Below, one piece after another: positions 39,127 to 46,926 of a stretch of DNA of 54,615 nucleotides; positions within the stretch are counted from its first letter, which is position 1, and each line of letters starts with the position of its first letter. Source of the stretch: Bradyrhizobium oropedii (lineage in GTDB: Bacteria; Pseudomonadota; Alphaproteobacteria; Rhizobiales; Xanthobacteraceae); assembly GCF_020889685.1 (NCBI RefSeq), contig NZ_JACMYO010000035.1:1-54615 (forward strand), written 5' to 3'. The notes under the pieces are model-generated. The model was not told the DNA's origin and ran no database searches. It saw nothing but the letters and a program-made list of their open reading frames with translations. A program made the position numbers and the translations under genes.

Positions 39127-39404
39127 AGGTGATGACGACAAGGTGACAACCGCGCGGGGCTGCCGTGATCGACGGCATGGTCGCAGGCACTCCCGGTTTG
39201 GCACCCAAACCACTATCTTTGGCGATCGCCGTCCGGGCCTGAACCGGGACCGGCGCAGGTTTCCGGGTTGTAAGATGAGTTTTCCGCTCGTCTCTGCTTC
39301 AATCGGCCCGAAATCCCTTCTTCCGGGTTCCGCACTGGCAATCAGTTGCGCTTCAGGCAAGGATGACAAGGAATGCCAAGGAATCGCATTGCGTCGGAGT
39401 GACC

Positions 39405-40829
39405 ATGACCAATCCCGCCACGACCTCCCTGCTCGACCGCGCCAATCTCGATCGCGATGCCGTCCGCCGCGAGGTGGCCCGCGGCCTTGAAGGCGCCGAT
39501 GATGGCGAGCTGTTCCTGGAGTTCGGGCAGACCGAGGCGCTGGTGTTCGACAATGGCCGGCTGAAGCAGGCGACCTACGACACCTCGCAGGGCTTCGGCC
39601 TGCGCGCGGTCAAGGACGACGCCGTCGGCTATGCGCATTCCTCCGATGTCTCGATCCCGGCGCTGATCCGCGCGGCGGATGCGGTCGCCGCGGTGCGCGG
39701 CGGCTATGCCGGCAGCTTTGCCGCGGCGCCGGCGCATACCAACGTCAAGCTTTACGGCGACGAGAACCCGCTGGATGGCCCGGCGTTCGAGGCCAAGGTC
39801 AAACTGCTCGGCGAGATCGACGCCTATGTCAGGGACAAGGATCCGCGGGTGCGGCAGGTCTCGGCCAGCCTCACCGCGACCTGGCAGGTCGTCGAAATCC
39901 TGCGGCCCGACGGCGAGAGCTATCGCGACATCCGGCCGCTGGTGCGCGTCAATATCTCCGTCGTCGCCGGTCAGGGCGACCGGCAGGAGAGCGGCAGCAA
40001 GGGCTATGGCGGCCGCGAGGGCTATGCCCGCTTCATCGAGACCAAGGCCTGGCGCGACGCCGCCGACGGCGCGCTGCGCGAGGCGCTGGTCAATCTCGAA
40101 TCGGTGCCGGCACCGGCCGGCGAGATGGACGTCGTGCTCGGCGCCGGCTGGCCCGGGGTGATGCTGCATGAAGCCGTCGGCCATGGGCTCGAAGGCGATT
40201 TCAACCGCAAGCAGACCTCCGCCTTCGCCGGCCTGATGGGCAAGCAGGTCGCGGCCAAGGGCGTCACCGTGGTCGATGACGGCACCATGGCGTCGCGCCG
40301 CGGTTCGCTTTCAATCGACGACGAGGGCACGCCGACCAACCGCACCGTGCTGATCGAGGACGGCATCCTGGTCGGCTACATGCAGGACCGCCAGAATGCC
40401 CGCCTGATGGGGATGAAGCCGACCGGCAACGGACGCCGGCAGAGCTATGCCCATGTGCCGATGCCGCGCATGACCAACACCTACATGTTGTCGGGCGACC
40501 GCGATCCGGCTGAGATAATCGCCTCGGTGAAGAACGGCATGTATGCCGCCAATTTCGGCGGCGGCCAGGTCGACATCACCTCGGGCAAATACGTGTTCCA
40601 GTGCACCGAGGCCTACAAGATCGAGAACGGCAAGCTCGGCGCGCCGCTGAAGGGGGCCATGCTGATCGGCAATGGACCGACCGATCTCCACAGGATCACC
40701 ATGATCGGCAACGATCTTGCGCTGGATACGGGAATCGGCACCTGCGGCAAGAACGGCCAGGGTGTGCCGGTCGGCGTCGGCCAGCCGACGCTCAGGATGG
40801 AACGGATTACGGTCGGAGGAACTGGCTAG
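39405..40829 (+). CDS. tldD: metalloprotease TldD
   Basis: Zinc metalloprotease subunit that works with TldE/PmbA on small peptides. The 474 residues include the catalytic HEAVGHGLEGD motif near residue 255 (HExxxH arrangement) and the C-terminal GTCGKNGQGVPVGVG block with a conserved cysteine. The ATG at 39405 has GGAG upstream; an in-frame start at 39363 would add 14 non-family residues. The last base of its stop is the first base of the lepB GTG start, so the two are translationally coupled. tldE was not seen in this window. Confidence 0.95.
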   Translation: MTNPATTSLLDRANLDRDAVRREVARGLEGADDGELFLEFGQTEALVFDNGRLKQATYDTSQGFGLRAVKDDAVGYAHSSDVSIPALIRAADAVAAVRGGYAGSFAAAPAHTNVKLYGDENPLDGPAFEAKVKLLGEIDAYVRDKDPRVRQVSASLTATWQVVEILRPDGESYRDIRPLVRVNISVVAGQGDRQESGSKGYGGREGYARFIETKAWRDAADGALREALVNLESVPAPAGEMDVVLGAGWPGVMLHEAVGHGLEGDFNRKQTSAFAGLMGKQVAAKGVTVVDDGTMASRRGSLSIDDEGTPTNRTVLIEDGILVGYMQDRQNARLMGMKPTGNGRRQSYAHVPMPRMTNTYMLSGDRDPAEIIASVKNGMYAANFGGGQVDITSGKYVFQCTEAYKIENGKLGAPLKGAMLIGNGPTDLHRITMIGNDLALDTGIGTCGKNGQGVPVGVGQPTLRMERITVGGTG

Positions 40830-41599
40830 TGAGCAGCGGAAACGAAGTCGTGGCGGCCAAGCCGACCAGCTGGCGCGGACAGGCCGTGCAACTGGCTGCG
40901 ATCGTGGCCGTCGTGTTCCTCGCCAAGGGCGCGATCGCCGAGCCGTTCTACGTGCCGTCGGGCTCGATGGAACCGACGCTGCTGATCGGCGACGCACTGG
41001 TCGCCTCGAAATTCCCCTACGGCTACGGCGCGGCGTCGCTGCCGATCCAGATCACGCTGCCGGAAACCGGCCGCGTGTTCGGCGAGACGCCGAAGCGCGG
41101 CGACGTCGTCGTGTTCCGCTGGCCGGGCGATCGCTCGCAGGCCTGGGTCAAGCGCGTCGTCGGGCTGCCCGGCGATCGCATCCAGATGCGACAGGGCCAG
41201 CTCTTCATCAACGATCATCCGGCAGCGCTGAAGCCCGACGGCACCGGCTTTGCCGAGGACGATCGCGGCGGCGGCGAGGACGCCTACCGTTATATCGAGA
41301 CGCTGCCGAACGGCGTCAGCCACGCGATCTTCAAGATCCGCGACAACGGCCGGCTCGACAACACCGCCGAGGTGACGGTGCCGCCGGGCCAATTGTTCGT
41401 GCTCGGCGATAACAGAGACAATTCCGCCGACAGCCGCGTGCCGGTGCGCGACGGCGGGGTCGGCCTGTTGCCGATCGACAATCTGATCGGCCGCGCCGAC
41501 GCCGTGGTCGGCTCCTGGGACATGGGCATCCGCAGCCAGCCGGTCTGGACCTGGCTCTCCGGCTTCCGCCTCGCGCGCTTCTTCACCTCGGTGCAGTAA
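40829..41599 (+). CDS. lepB: signal peptidase I
   Basis: Cleaves Sec and Tat signal peptides at the inner membrane. The 256 residues have one N-terminal membrane span (about 18-37), the catalytic serine Ser46 in PSGSMEPT, the general-base lysine Lys108 in VKRVVGLPGDRI, and the GDNRDNSADSR box (about 193-203). The GTG at 40829 shares a base with the tldD stop and has GGAGGA nine bases upstream. A second copy may exist elsewhere in the genome, as in many Bradyrhizobium; coupling to tldD is a notable arrangement. Confidence 0.94.
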   Translation: MSSGNEVVAAKPTSWRGQAVQLAAIVAVVFLAKGAIAEPFYVPSGSMEPTLLIGDALVASKFPYGYGAASLPIQITLPETGRVFGETPKRGDVVVFRWPGDRSQAWVKRVVGLPGDRIQMRQGQLFINDHPAALKPDGTGFAEDDRGGGEDAYRYIETLPNGVSHAIFKIRDNGRLDNTAEVTVPPGQLFVLGDNRDNSADSRVPVRDGGVGLLPIDNLIGRADAVVGSWDMGIRSQPVWTWLSGFRLARFFTSVQ

Positions 41600-41617
41600 A
41601 ACGCCTTCGCTCTTTCC

Positions 41618-41706
41618 GTCATGGCCGGGCTTGACCCGGCCATCCACGACTTTCCTGCCTTCTGGTCGCCGAAGACGTGGATGCCCGGGACAAGCCCGGG
41701 CATGAC
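41618..41706. repeat. intergenic palindromic element, GTCATG arms (lepB downstream)
   Basis: GTCATGGCCGGGCTTGACCC... at 41618 and its near complement ending GCCCGGGCATGAC at 41706 form a long imperfect hairpin with further short stems (CCGGGC/GCCCGG) inside and GTGGAT/ATCCAC pairs. It lies between lepB and the yjbR-like gene and has no coding capacity. Confidence 0.75.
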
Positions 41707-41745
41707 GATGGGGATAGAGAACCCCTCCATGGGAGAGCATGCGCC

Positions 41746-42087
41746 GTGACCTTCGACGACGTCAGGCACATCGCGCTGGCGTGGCCGGAGGTCGAGGACG
41801 GCTCCTCCTACGGCACACCGGCGCTGAAGGTGCGCAAGAAGATGCTGGTGCGGCTCAAGGAGGACGGCGACAGCCTGGCGATGCCCGGCGTGCCGCCCGA
41901 TGAGCGCGACATGCTGGTCGAGAGCCAGCCCAAAGTCTTCTACTTCACCGATCACTACCGCGATTATCCGACCGTCCTGATCCGCCTCTCGAAGGCCAAG
42001 CGCCAGACCGTCGAGCCGTTGCTGCGCCGGCACTGGCGCTCGCTGGCGTCGAAGAAGGCGGTCAGGGATTACGACGCGATCGGGTAA
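41746..42087 (+). CDS. MmcQ/YjbR-family protein
   Basis: 113 residues of the MmcQ/YjbR family, a small alpha-beta fold related to DNA-binding domains; the cellular role is unknown. Typical features are LAWPEVEDGSSYGTPALKV near residue 10, KKMLVRL, then FYFTDHYRDYPTVLIRL near 66, and a C-terminal RRHWRSLASKK block. The GTG at 41746 has a GGGAGAG site upstream and begins with the normal family start (TFDDVRHIAL); in-frame sequence further upstream is repeat-derived. Confidence 0.88.
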   Translation: MTFDDVRHIALAWPEVEDGSSYGTPALKVRKKMLVRLKEDGDSLAMPGVPPDERDMLVESQPKVFYFTDHYRDYPTVLIRLSKAKRQTVEPLLRRHWRSLASKKAVRDYDAIG

Positions 42088-42095
42088 TAGTTTCT

Positions 42096-42180
42096 CGTCA
42101 TTGCGAGCGCAGCGAGGCAATCCATGTCACGGCATAACGGATCGATGGATTGCTTCGTCGCTCCGCTCCTCGCAATGACG
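42096..42180. repeat. CGTCATTGCGAG-type inverted repeat, copy 1
   Basis: CGTCATTGCGAG at 42096-42107 pairs with CTCGCAATGACG at 42169-42180; inner arms GCAATCCAT and ATGGATTGC also pair. Copy 2, with the same outer arms and near-identical length, is at 47097-47180. Confidence 0.85.
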
Positions 42181-42197
42181 CGGAGAGATATGGAAGC

Positions 42198-42764
42198 ATG
42201 ACCTCAGACCAATTCCTCACAGCCGCGCTGCGCAACCCGGTCAATCGAGCCATCGTCGACGAGCTGGACCGCCTCGGCCTGCCCGATGCGTGGCTGGTGG
42301 CTGGCTGCCTGGTGCAGAGCGTGTGGAACGTGCTGACGAAGCGGCCGCTCGATCACGGCATCAACGACTACGATGTCTTCTATTTCGATCCGGATACGTC
42401 GTGGGAGGCCGAGGACGCCGTGATCCGCGACCTCGCGGCGCGGCTCGGCCACCTCGGCGTCGCGATCGAGGTCCGCAACCAGGCCCGCGTCCATCTCTGG
42501 TATCCCGGCAAGCACGGCGTGCCCTACCCTGCGCTGTCGCGCTCGACCGAGGGCATCGATCGCTTCCTCAGCGCCAACGTGCAGGTCGGCATCCGCCGCA
42601 GCGCGGACGGCTACGACGTCTATGCGCCGAAAGGCTTTGGCGATGTCGCCGGCATGATCGTGCGGCCGAACCGGACCGCGAATTTTTCCGTGGCGAACTA
42701 TGCGACGAAGGCCACACGCTGGAAGGCGCTGTGGCCGGAGATCACGGTGCTGGCAGCGGAATAG
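42198..42764 (+). CDS. nucleotidyltransferase-family protein (DUF925 type)
   Basis: 188 residues matching the NTP_transf_6 (DUF925) family: VAGCLVQSVWN near residue 36 and the acidic motif NDYDVFYFDPD near 60, which has the D-x-D pattern of nucleotidyltransferase metal sites, then AIEVRNQARVHLWYPGKHG near 97. The nucleotide and acceptor substrates are not known. The ATG at 42198 has GGAAG close upstream; an ATG at 42150 lies in the preceding repeat. It ends at a 44-bp palindrome, convergent with the PAN-domain gene. Confidence 0.85.
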   Translation: MTSDQFLTAALRNPVNRAIVDELDRLGLPDAWLVAGCLVQSVWNVLTKRPLDHGINDYDVFYFDPDTSWEAEDAVIRDLAARLGHLGVAIEVRNQARVHLWYPGKHGVPYPALSRSTEGIDRFLSANVQVGIRRSADGYDVYAPKGFGDVAGMIVRPNRTANFSVANYATKATRWKALWPEITVLAAE

Positions 42765-42767
42765 CCC

Positions 42768-42811
42768 GTCGTCCCTGCCTAGTGCGCAATTGCGCACTAG
42801 GCAGGGACGAC
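42768..42811. terminator. perfect 44-bp palindrome between convergent genes
   Basis: Twenty-two bases (GTCGTCCCTGCCTAGTGCGC followed by AA) are followed directly by their exact complement, with no loop. In RNA it would form a strong hairpin in either direction, ideal as a bidirectional terminator. Outer part and core match different modules of the elements at 8626-8747 and 8823-8949. Confidence 0.85.
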
Positions 42812-42828
42812 AGATGTGTGTGTGGCCT

Positions 42829-43383
42829 CTATCGCACCACGCCCGACGTGAACCCCGCCTTGCGGCGCGGCGGCTTGATCTCTTTCTTCAGGAAGCAATG
42901 CGCGTCGCGGCCGGCATAGCCGGGCCGGGCGTAGGTCCAGGCGCGGCATTTGTTGTCGGCGGTGCAGGCGGCCTGGCAGGCCTCGTCGCCGTCGCTGCTC
43001 TTCAGTTCGAAATTCTTGTAGTCGCCGCCAAGGCGGTCGATCGAGGTTTCGATGGCGCCGCTGCGCGGCTCGACCACGCCCGCGCCGCGCACCCCGGAGA
43101 CACAGCAGACGTCCTGCACCCGCGGCGGCACGCTGTTCTTCAGCCAGCACACCGCGCCGTTGTTGGCGTCGGTCGGATAGTTGAAGCTCCAGGCCCGGCA
43201 GCGGCGGTCGCGCTCGCAGGTCAGCGCGCAATCGGCGGGATCGCCGGTCGTGACCGGCGCGCTCGAATAGTCACCACCGGGACGGTCGAAATTGGTCTGC
43301 GCCAATGCCGGGCGCGCGACGACAACGGCCAACAGCGCCGCGAACATCACCACATACGCCCTAAAGTGGCGGCCTATCCCCAT
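42829..43383 (-). CDS. secreted protein with two PAN/Apple domains
   Basis: 184 residues with a Sec signal peptide (cleavage after ALA near 28). Two PAN/Apple-like domains follow (about 35-95 and 115-172). Each has a C-x3-C...C spacing and a CRAW tryptophan block (CRAWSFNYP and CRAWTYARP), with extra cysteines for three disulfides, and a GDY start (PGGDY and LGGDY). PAN domains bind proteins or carbohydrates; in bacteria they are often exported and uncharacterised. It probably lies in the periplasm or cell surface. It is the last minus-strand gene after gshA, but 153 bases and a hairpin separate them. Confidence 0.87.
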   Translation of the reverse strand: MGIGRHFRAYVVMFAALLAVVVARPALAQTNFDRPGGDYSSAPVTTGDPADCALTCERDRRCRAWSFNYPTDANNGAVCWLKNSVPPRVQDVCCVSGVRGAGVVEPRSGAIETSIDRLGGDYKNFELKSSDGDEACQAACTADNKCRAWTYARPGYAGRDAHCFLKKEIKPPRRKAGFTSGVVR

Positions 43384-43496
43384 GAGATTGCTTTCAAATT
43401 CGCGCAGCCCCGTGCATTCCGCGGGGCGTCATTTGAACGCCATGAACCTGTACGGCTGATGAACGGCGCTGCGGCGGCAGGTGCGAGGGCACCGCC

Positions 43497-43521
43497 ATCC
43501 GGGCGCGAAGCGCGCCCGGAT
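43497..43521 (-). terminator. hairpin downstream of gshA
   Basis: Perfect 11-bp stem (ATCCGGGCGCG with its complement) and a 3-base loop, 15 bases after the gshA stop on the minus strand. No T tail, but position and strength suit a terminator separating gshA from the PAN gene. Confidence 0.6.
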
Positions 43522-43536
43522 TTGGGGTAAGCAGGA

Positions 43537-44907
43537 TTAGAAGGCGTACTCCTGATAGGCCGGCTCCACCGAGCCCTTCCAGGGGCCGTTGAACTTCTCC
43601 AGCATCTCTTCCGCCGGCGAGCGGCCGGTCTCGATGATGCGCTCGAGCGGTTCGAGGAAGCGGCTTTCGTCGCGTCCGAGATGGTCGATCCGGCCGCGCC
43701 GCCGCAATCCGGCATGCGACAGGATCAGGCACTCCTTGGCGATCTCGAACAGATAGCGATCCTTGATCCGCGACTTGAAGCCGAAGCGCGGCACGTCGTC
43801 GCGCAGCGCTTGCCGCTCCGGCGCGGTCCAGTGGCGCACGATGTCCCAGGCGGCATCGAGGCTGTCATTGTCGTAGAGCAGCCCGACCCAGAACGCCGGC
43901 AGCGCCGGCAGCCGGCCCCACGGCACACCGTCGGCGCCGCGCATTTCGAGGTAACGCTTCAGCCGCACCTCGGGGAAAATCGTCGAGAGATGATTGGCCC
44001 AGTCCGACAGGGTCGGGCGCTCGCCGGGGAAAGCGGCATTCTTGCCGGCGAAGAAATCGCGGAACGAGGAACCGGAGACGTCGATATATTCCTCGCCGCG
44101 CTTGACGAAATACATGGGAACGTCGAGCGCGTAATCGACATAGCGCTCGTAGCCCATGCCGTCCTCGAATGCGAACGGGATCATGCCCGAGCGGGCATTG
44201 TCGGTGTCGCGCCAGATCTCGGAGCGGAACGACAGGAAGCCGTTGGGCTTGCCTTCGGTGAACGGCGAATTGGCGAACAAAGCCGTCGCGATCGGCTGCA
44301 GCGCCAGCGACACCCGCAGCTTCTTCACCATGTCGGCTTCGGAGGAGAAGTCGAGATTGGTCTGCACCGTGCAGGTCCGGAACATCATGTCGAGGCCGTA
44401 TTTGCCGACCTTCGGCATGTAGTTTCGCATGATCTTGTAGCGCCCCTTCGGCATCACGGGGATCTGCTCCCGCGACCAGGACGGCGTCATGCCGAGGCCG
44501 AGGAAACCGATGCCGAGCGGGGTTGCGATCTCCCGCACCTGCGCCAGATGCGCCATCAATTCCGACTGGGTCTGATGCACGGTTTCGACCGGCGCGCCCG
44601 ACAATTCGAACTGCCCGCCCGGCTCGAGCGAAATCGCGCCGCCGCCGGTGACGTCATAGAGCCCGATGATGTTGCCGCGCTCCATGATCGGCTCCCAGCC
44701 GAGCAGGAGCTTCATGCCCTCGAGCAGCGCGCCGATGCCCTTCGCGCCTTCATAGGGCACGGGCTGGTGGCCCTCGAGCGTGAACGGGGTCTTCTCGTGC
44801 TCGGTGCCGATCCGGAATTCGGACTCGGGTTTCACGCCGGCTTCAATCCATGCCACGAGTTCGTCGCGCGATTGCAGCGGCGTCATGTCGATCTGGTCAC
44901 GCGCCAT
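43537..44907 (-). CDS. gshA: glutamate-cysteine ligase, plant/alphaproteobacterial type
   Basis: First step of glutathione synthesis, joining glutamate and cysteine. The 456 residues match the plant-type family (distinct from enterobacterial GshA): FRIGTEHEK near residue 31 (metal- and glutamate-binding Glu), ISLEPGGQFELSGAP near 92, FRTCTVQTNLDFSSE near 175 and RLKRYLEMRGADG near 313. No gshB is nearby. marR lies 93 bases upstream in the same orientation and a glutathione S-transferase gene is divergent beyond it, so glutathione synthesis and use are neighbours here. Confidence 0.95.
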   Translation of the reverse strand: MARDQIDMTPLQSRDELVAWIEAGVKPESEFRIGTEHEKTPFTLEGHQPVPYEGAKGIGALLEGMKLLLGWEPIMERGNIIGLYDVTGGGAISLEPGGQFELSGAPVETVHQTQSELMAHLAQVREIATPLGIGFLGLGMTPSWSREQIPVMPKGRYKIMRNYMPKVGKYGLDMMFRTCTVQTNLDFSSEADMVKKLRVSLALQPIATALFANSPFTEGKPNGFLSFRSEIWRDTDNARSGMIPFAFEDGMGYERYVDYALDVPMYFVKRGEEYIDVSGSSFRDFFAGKNAAFPGERPTLSDWANHLSTIFPEVRLKRYLEMRGADGVPWGRLPALPAFWVGLLYDNDSLDAAWDIVRHWTAPERQALRDDVPRFGFKSRIKDRYLFEIAKECLILSHAGLRRRGRIDHLGRDESRFLEPLERIIETGRSPAEEMLEKFNGPWKGSVEPAYQEYAF

Positions 44908-45000
44908 AGAAAATCCAACTCAAAGGCGCTTCGATCGAAGTCGCGCGGTGGCAGGGACATCCGTGGGCCACAACGGCCGCGGATGATGGGATCAGGACTA

Positions 45001-45513
45001 TCATCGGACAGGCACGCCGTCTCGCGCGGGCGCAGCCTTGGTATCGCTCTTTGCATCGGCCTTGACGTCGTCGCAGGAACAGCCGAGACGGTCGAGCAGA
45101 CCGCACAGCCTGGTCGCGTCGGCATCGGACAGTTTCGAGCCGACATGCTTGTCGATCGCCGTGGAATAGGCGCTCCACATCTTCTTCTGGAGCTCGCGAC
45201 CGGCCTCGGTGATCTCGACGAACTGGCCGCGCTTGTCGATCTTGCATTCGCGCCGGGCCGCGAGTCCCTCATCGACCAGCTTGTCGATCAGCCGCGACGT
45301 CGAATATTGCGGGATCAGCATCTGGCGCTCGAGCTCGACCGGGCGCAGCTCACCCGACGGCGCGCGCGACAGCTCGAGCAAGGCGTCATACCAGGCGAGC
45401 GGCGGATAGCCGGCTTTCTTCAGATCCTGCTCGACGCAGTCCAGCACCCGGCTCGGCACCCGCATCAGGCGGATCCAGGCGGCCGTCGCCTCGCTCGATA
45501 GCTTGCGTTTCAT
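45001..45513 (-). CDS. MarR-family transcriptional regulator
   Basis: 170 residues with a MarR winged-helix core (about 15-140): AWYDALLELSRAPSGELRPVEL near 40, the recognition helix with PQYSTSRLIDKLVDEGLAARR (given as a span, 68-88) and the wing DKRGQFVEIT. The C-terminus has the cysteines LCGLL and GCSC plus a Lys/Ala-rich tail, so a thiol-sensing role is possible. It is divergent from the GST gene over 130 bases that hold two palindromic sites, and sits upstream of gshA in the same orientation. Confidence 0.9.
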   Translation of the reverse strand: MKRKLSSEATAAWIRLMRVPSRVLDCVEQDLKKAGYPPLAWYDALLELSRAPSGELRPVELERQMLIPQYSTSRLIDKLVDEGLAARRECKIDKRGQFVEITEAGRELQKKMWSAYSTAIDKHVGSKLSDADATRLCGLLDRLGCSCDDVKADAKSDTKAAPARDGVPVR

Positions 45514-45555
45514 GGTCTAGCCCATAAGGTCCCGGCACCGACTGTACCGCACTGA

Positions 45556-45567
45556 ATGCATCTGCAT
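45556..45567. promoter_or_regulatory. MarR operator site 1 (ATGCA-TC-TGCAT)
   Basis: Palindromic half-sites ATGCA and TGCAT separated by two bases. It overlaps a candidate minus-strand promoter for marR (TTGATG, 18 bases, TACAGT). Confidence 0.6.
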
Positions 45568-45583
45568 CAATCTTGACTATTTC

Positions 45584-45595
45584 ATGCAGGTGCAT
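45584..45595. promoter_or_regulatory. MarR operator site 2 (ATGCA-GG-TGCAT)
   Basis: Same arms as site 1, 28 bp centre to centre. It lies just after TTGACT (45573-45578), the probable -35 box of the gst gene, so binding here should block gst transcription. Confidence 0.65.
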
Positions 45596-45643
45596 GTAGG
45601 CAATCCCTCTCTGGACGCCAAGAACAAGGGAAGGAATACCCCC

Positions 45644-46261
45644 ATGAAGCTTTATTACTCCCCCGGTGCCTGCTCCCTCTCCCCCCACATCGCCCTGCTC
45701 GAGGCCGGCCTGCCCTACGACCTGGTCAAGGTCGATCTGCGCGCCAAGAAGCTCGAAAACGGCGACGATTTCCTGCAAGTGAACCCCAAGGGCCAGGTGC
45801 CCGCGCTGGCGCTGGATACCGGCGAGATGGTCACCGAAGGGCCGATCATCATCCAGATGATCGCCGACCGGGTCGCCGACCGGAAGCTGGCGCCCGCTCG
45901 AGACTCCAACGAGCGCTACAAGCTGCTCGAATGGCTGAACTACATCACGACCGAGCTGCACAAGAATCTCGGCCCGATGTTCTCGCCCGTGCTCGCCGAC
46001 GACGCCAAGGCCTTCTTCAAGGACCGCGCCATGGGCAAGTTCAAATATGTCGAGAGCCAGCTCGCCGGACGCGAATATTTGATGGGCAACCAGTTCACGG
46101 TCGCCGACGGCTACCTCTTCACCATGATCATGTGGGCGCAGGACCGGCTCGGCTTCGACTTCTCCGGCCTGCCGAACGTGACCGCCTACAAGGCCCGCGT
46201 CGCGGCGCGCCCGAAGGTGCAGGAAGCGCTGAAGAAGGAAGGCCTGCTGAAGGCGGCCTGA
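45644..46261 (+). CDS. gst: beta-class glutathione S-transferase
   Basis: Conjugates glutathione to electrophiles in the cytosol. The 205 residues begin MKLYYSPGACSLSPHIAL with the beta-class catalytic Cys10, and continue with NPKGQVPAL near 49 and the Glu-x-pattern TEGPIIIQMIAD (about 66, glutathione gamma-glutamyl contact). The C-terminal helical domain has QFTVADGYLFTMIMWA near 154. The ATG at 45644 follows an AAGGGAAGGAA site; an earlier in-frame start falls inside operator site 2. Divergent from marR and likely repressed by it. A strong terminator follows at 46281. Confidence 0.94.
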   Translation: MKLYYSPGACSLSPHIALLEAGLPYDLVKVDLRAKKLENGDDFLQVNPKGQVPALALDTGEMVTEGPIIIQMIADRVADRKLAPARDSNERYKLLEWLNYITTELHKNLGPMFSPVLADDAKAFFKDRAMGKFKYVESQLAGREYLMGNQFTVADGYLFTMIMWAQDRLGFDFSGLPNVTAYKARVAARPKVQEALKKEGLLKAA

Positions 46262-46280
46262 GCCTACCCACCATCAATCG

Positions 46281-46312
46281 AAAGAGCCGGATCAGCCGAT
46301 CCGGCTCTTTTT
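46281..46312 (+). terminator. Rho-independent terminator of gst
   Basis: Perfect 13-bp stem AAAGAGCCGGATC/GATCCGGCTCTTT with a 4-base loop and T5 run ending at 46312, 19 bases after the gst stop. The best intrinsic terminator in the window. Confidence 0.92.
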
Positions 46313-46360
46313 GCGCCGCCGGTTGTCATTCTTCGGCAACCGGAGGTGGAACGTCTCAAT

Positions 46361-46389
46361 TTGACCTGCATTGTACCGGTTAATACTAA
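46361..46389 (+). promoter_or_regulatory. putative promoter of the small membrane protein gene at 46492
   Basis: TTGACC (46361-46366), 17-base spacer, TACTAA (46384-46389). About 100 bases upstream of the GTG start at 46492, with no other gene between. Confidence 0.45.
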
Positions 46390-46491
46390 GTCGGCGTACT
46401 TCCGGCTGAGGGCGTAGCTGTCCTTGTTCGTGCGATCCAACTGACCGACTATGACCTGCGGCGCGCCCTCCGCTCCAACGGGTCTGAAAAT

Positions 46492-46800
46492 GTGACGATC
46501 GCCTCGACGCTTTTGTTGGCCAGCACGCTCGTCGGGCTGGCCACCAGTTTGTACTTTCGGGTTTGGACATTGATGCTGGTGTCGCCGCTGATCGCGGTGC
46601 TCGCGGCCATCGTGCTCCAGTCCGACGGCTATGCCTTTGCCACCGGCGCCCCGATCGTCGTCGCCTGCCTCGCATTCAACCAGATCGCCTATCTCGCCGG
46701 CGCCTTGCTGTCGCCGGACAATGACGGCTCAGTGGCGGAAGAAATCGACGGCATTCCAGGCCGCGGCCGCGAGCACAAGGTCCACGGCCAGAACGAGTAG
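46492..46800 (+). CDS. small hypothetical membrane protein
   Basis: 102 residues with three hydrophobic segments (about 3-20, 25-43 and 51-73) and a charged C-terminal tail (VAEEIDGIPGRGREHKVHGQ). The start is GTG at 46492, because the only near ATG runs straight into a stop. A reasonable promoter lies about 100 bases upstream. No family recognised. Its last 72 bases overlap an opposite-strand small membrane ORF (46729-46926), so one of the two may be spurious, or the two form an antisense pair. Confidence 0.55.
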   Translation: MTIASTLLLASTLVGLATSLYFRVWTLMLVSPLIAVLAAIVLQSDGYAFATGAPIVVACLAFNQIAYLAGALLSPDNDGSVAEEIDGIPGRGREHKVHGQNE

Positions 46801-46926
46801 CACCAGGCCGGTCCACGACGGACCCTTGCCCCGCAAGCGCAACAGATTCCGACGTCGTGGCGGCAGAAGCGGGGTGGATGGCCTCGCCGCGGTCTCAGCG
46901 GCACCTTCCTTGAGCACAGCACGCAT
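46729..46926 (-). CDS. small putative membrane protein, antisense overlap
   Basis: 65 residues: a basic N-terminal half rich in Arg and Pro (about 14-36), then one strong membrane span (WTGLVLLVLAVDLVLAAAAW, about 38-57) and a short tail NAVDFFRH. The composition, positive-inside topology and a GGTG-containing site 7-8 bases before the ATG at 46926 look gene-like, but the overlap with 46492-46800 and the small size keep confidence low. No family recognised. Confidence 0.4.
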   Translation of the reverse strand: MRAVLKEGAAETAARPSTPLLPPRRRNLLRLRGKGPSWTGLVLLVLAVDLVLAAAAWNAVDFFRH

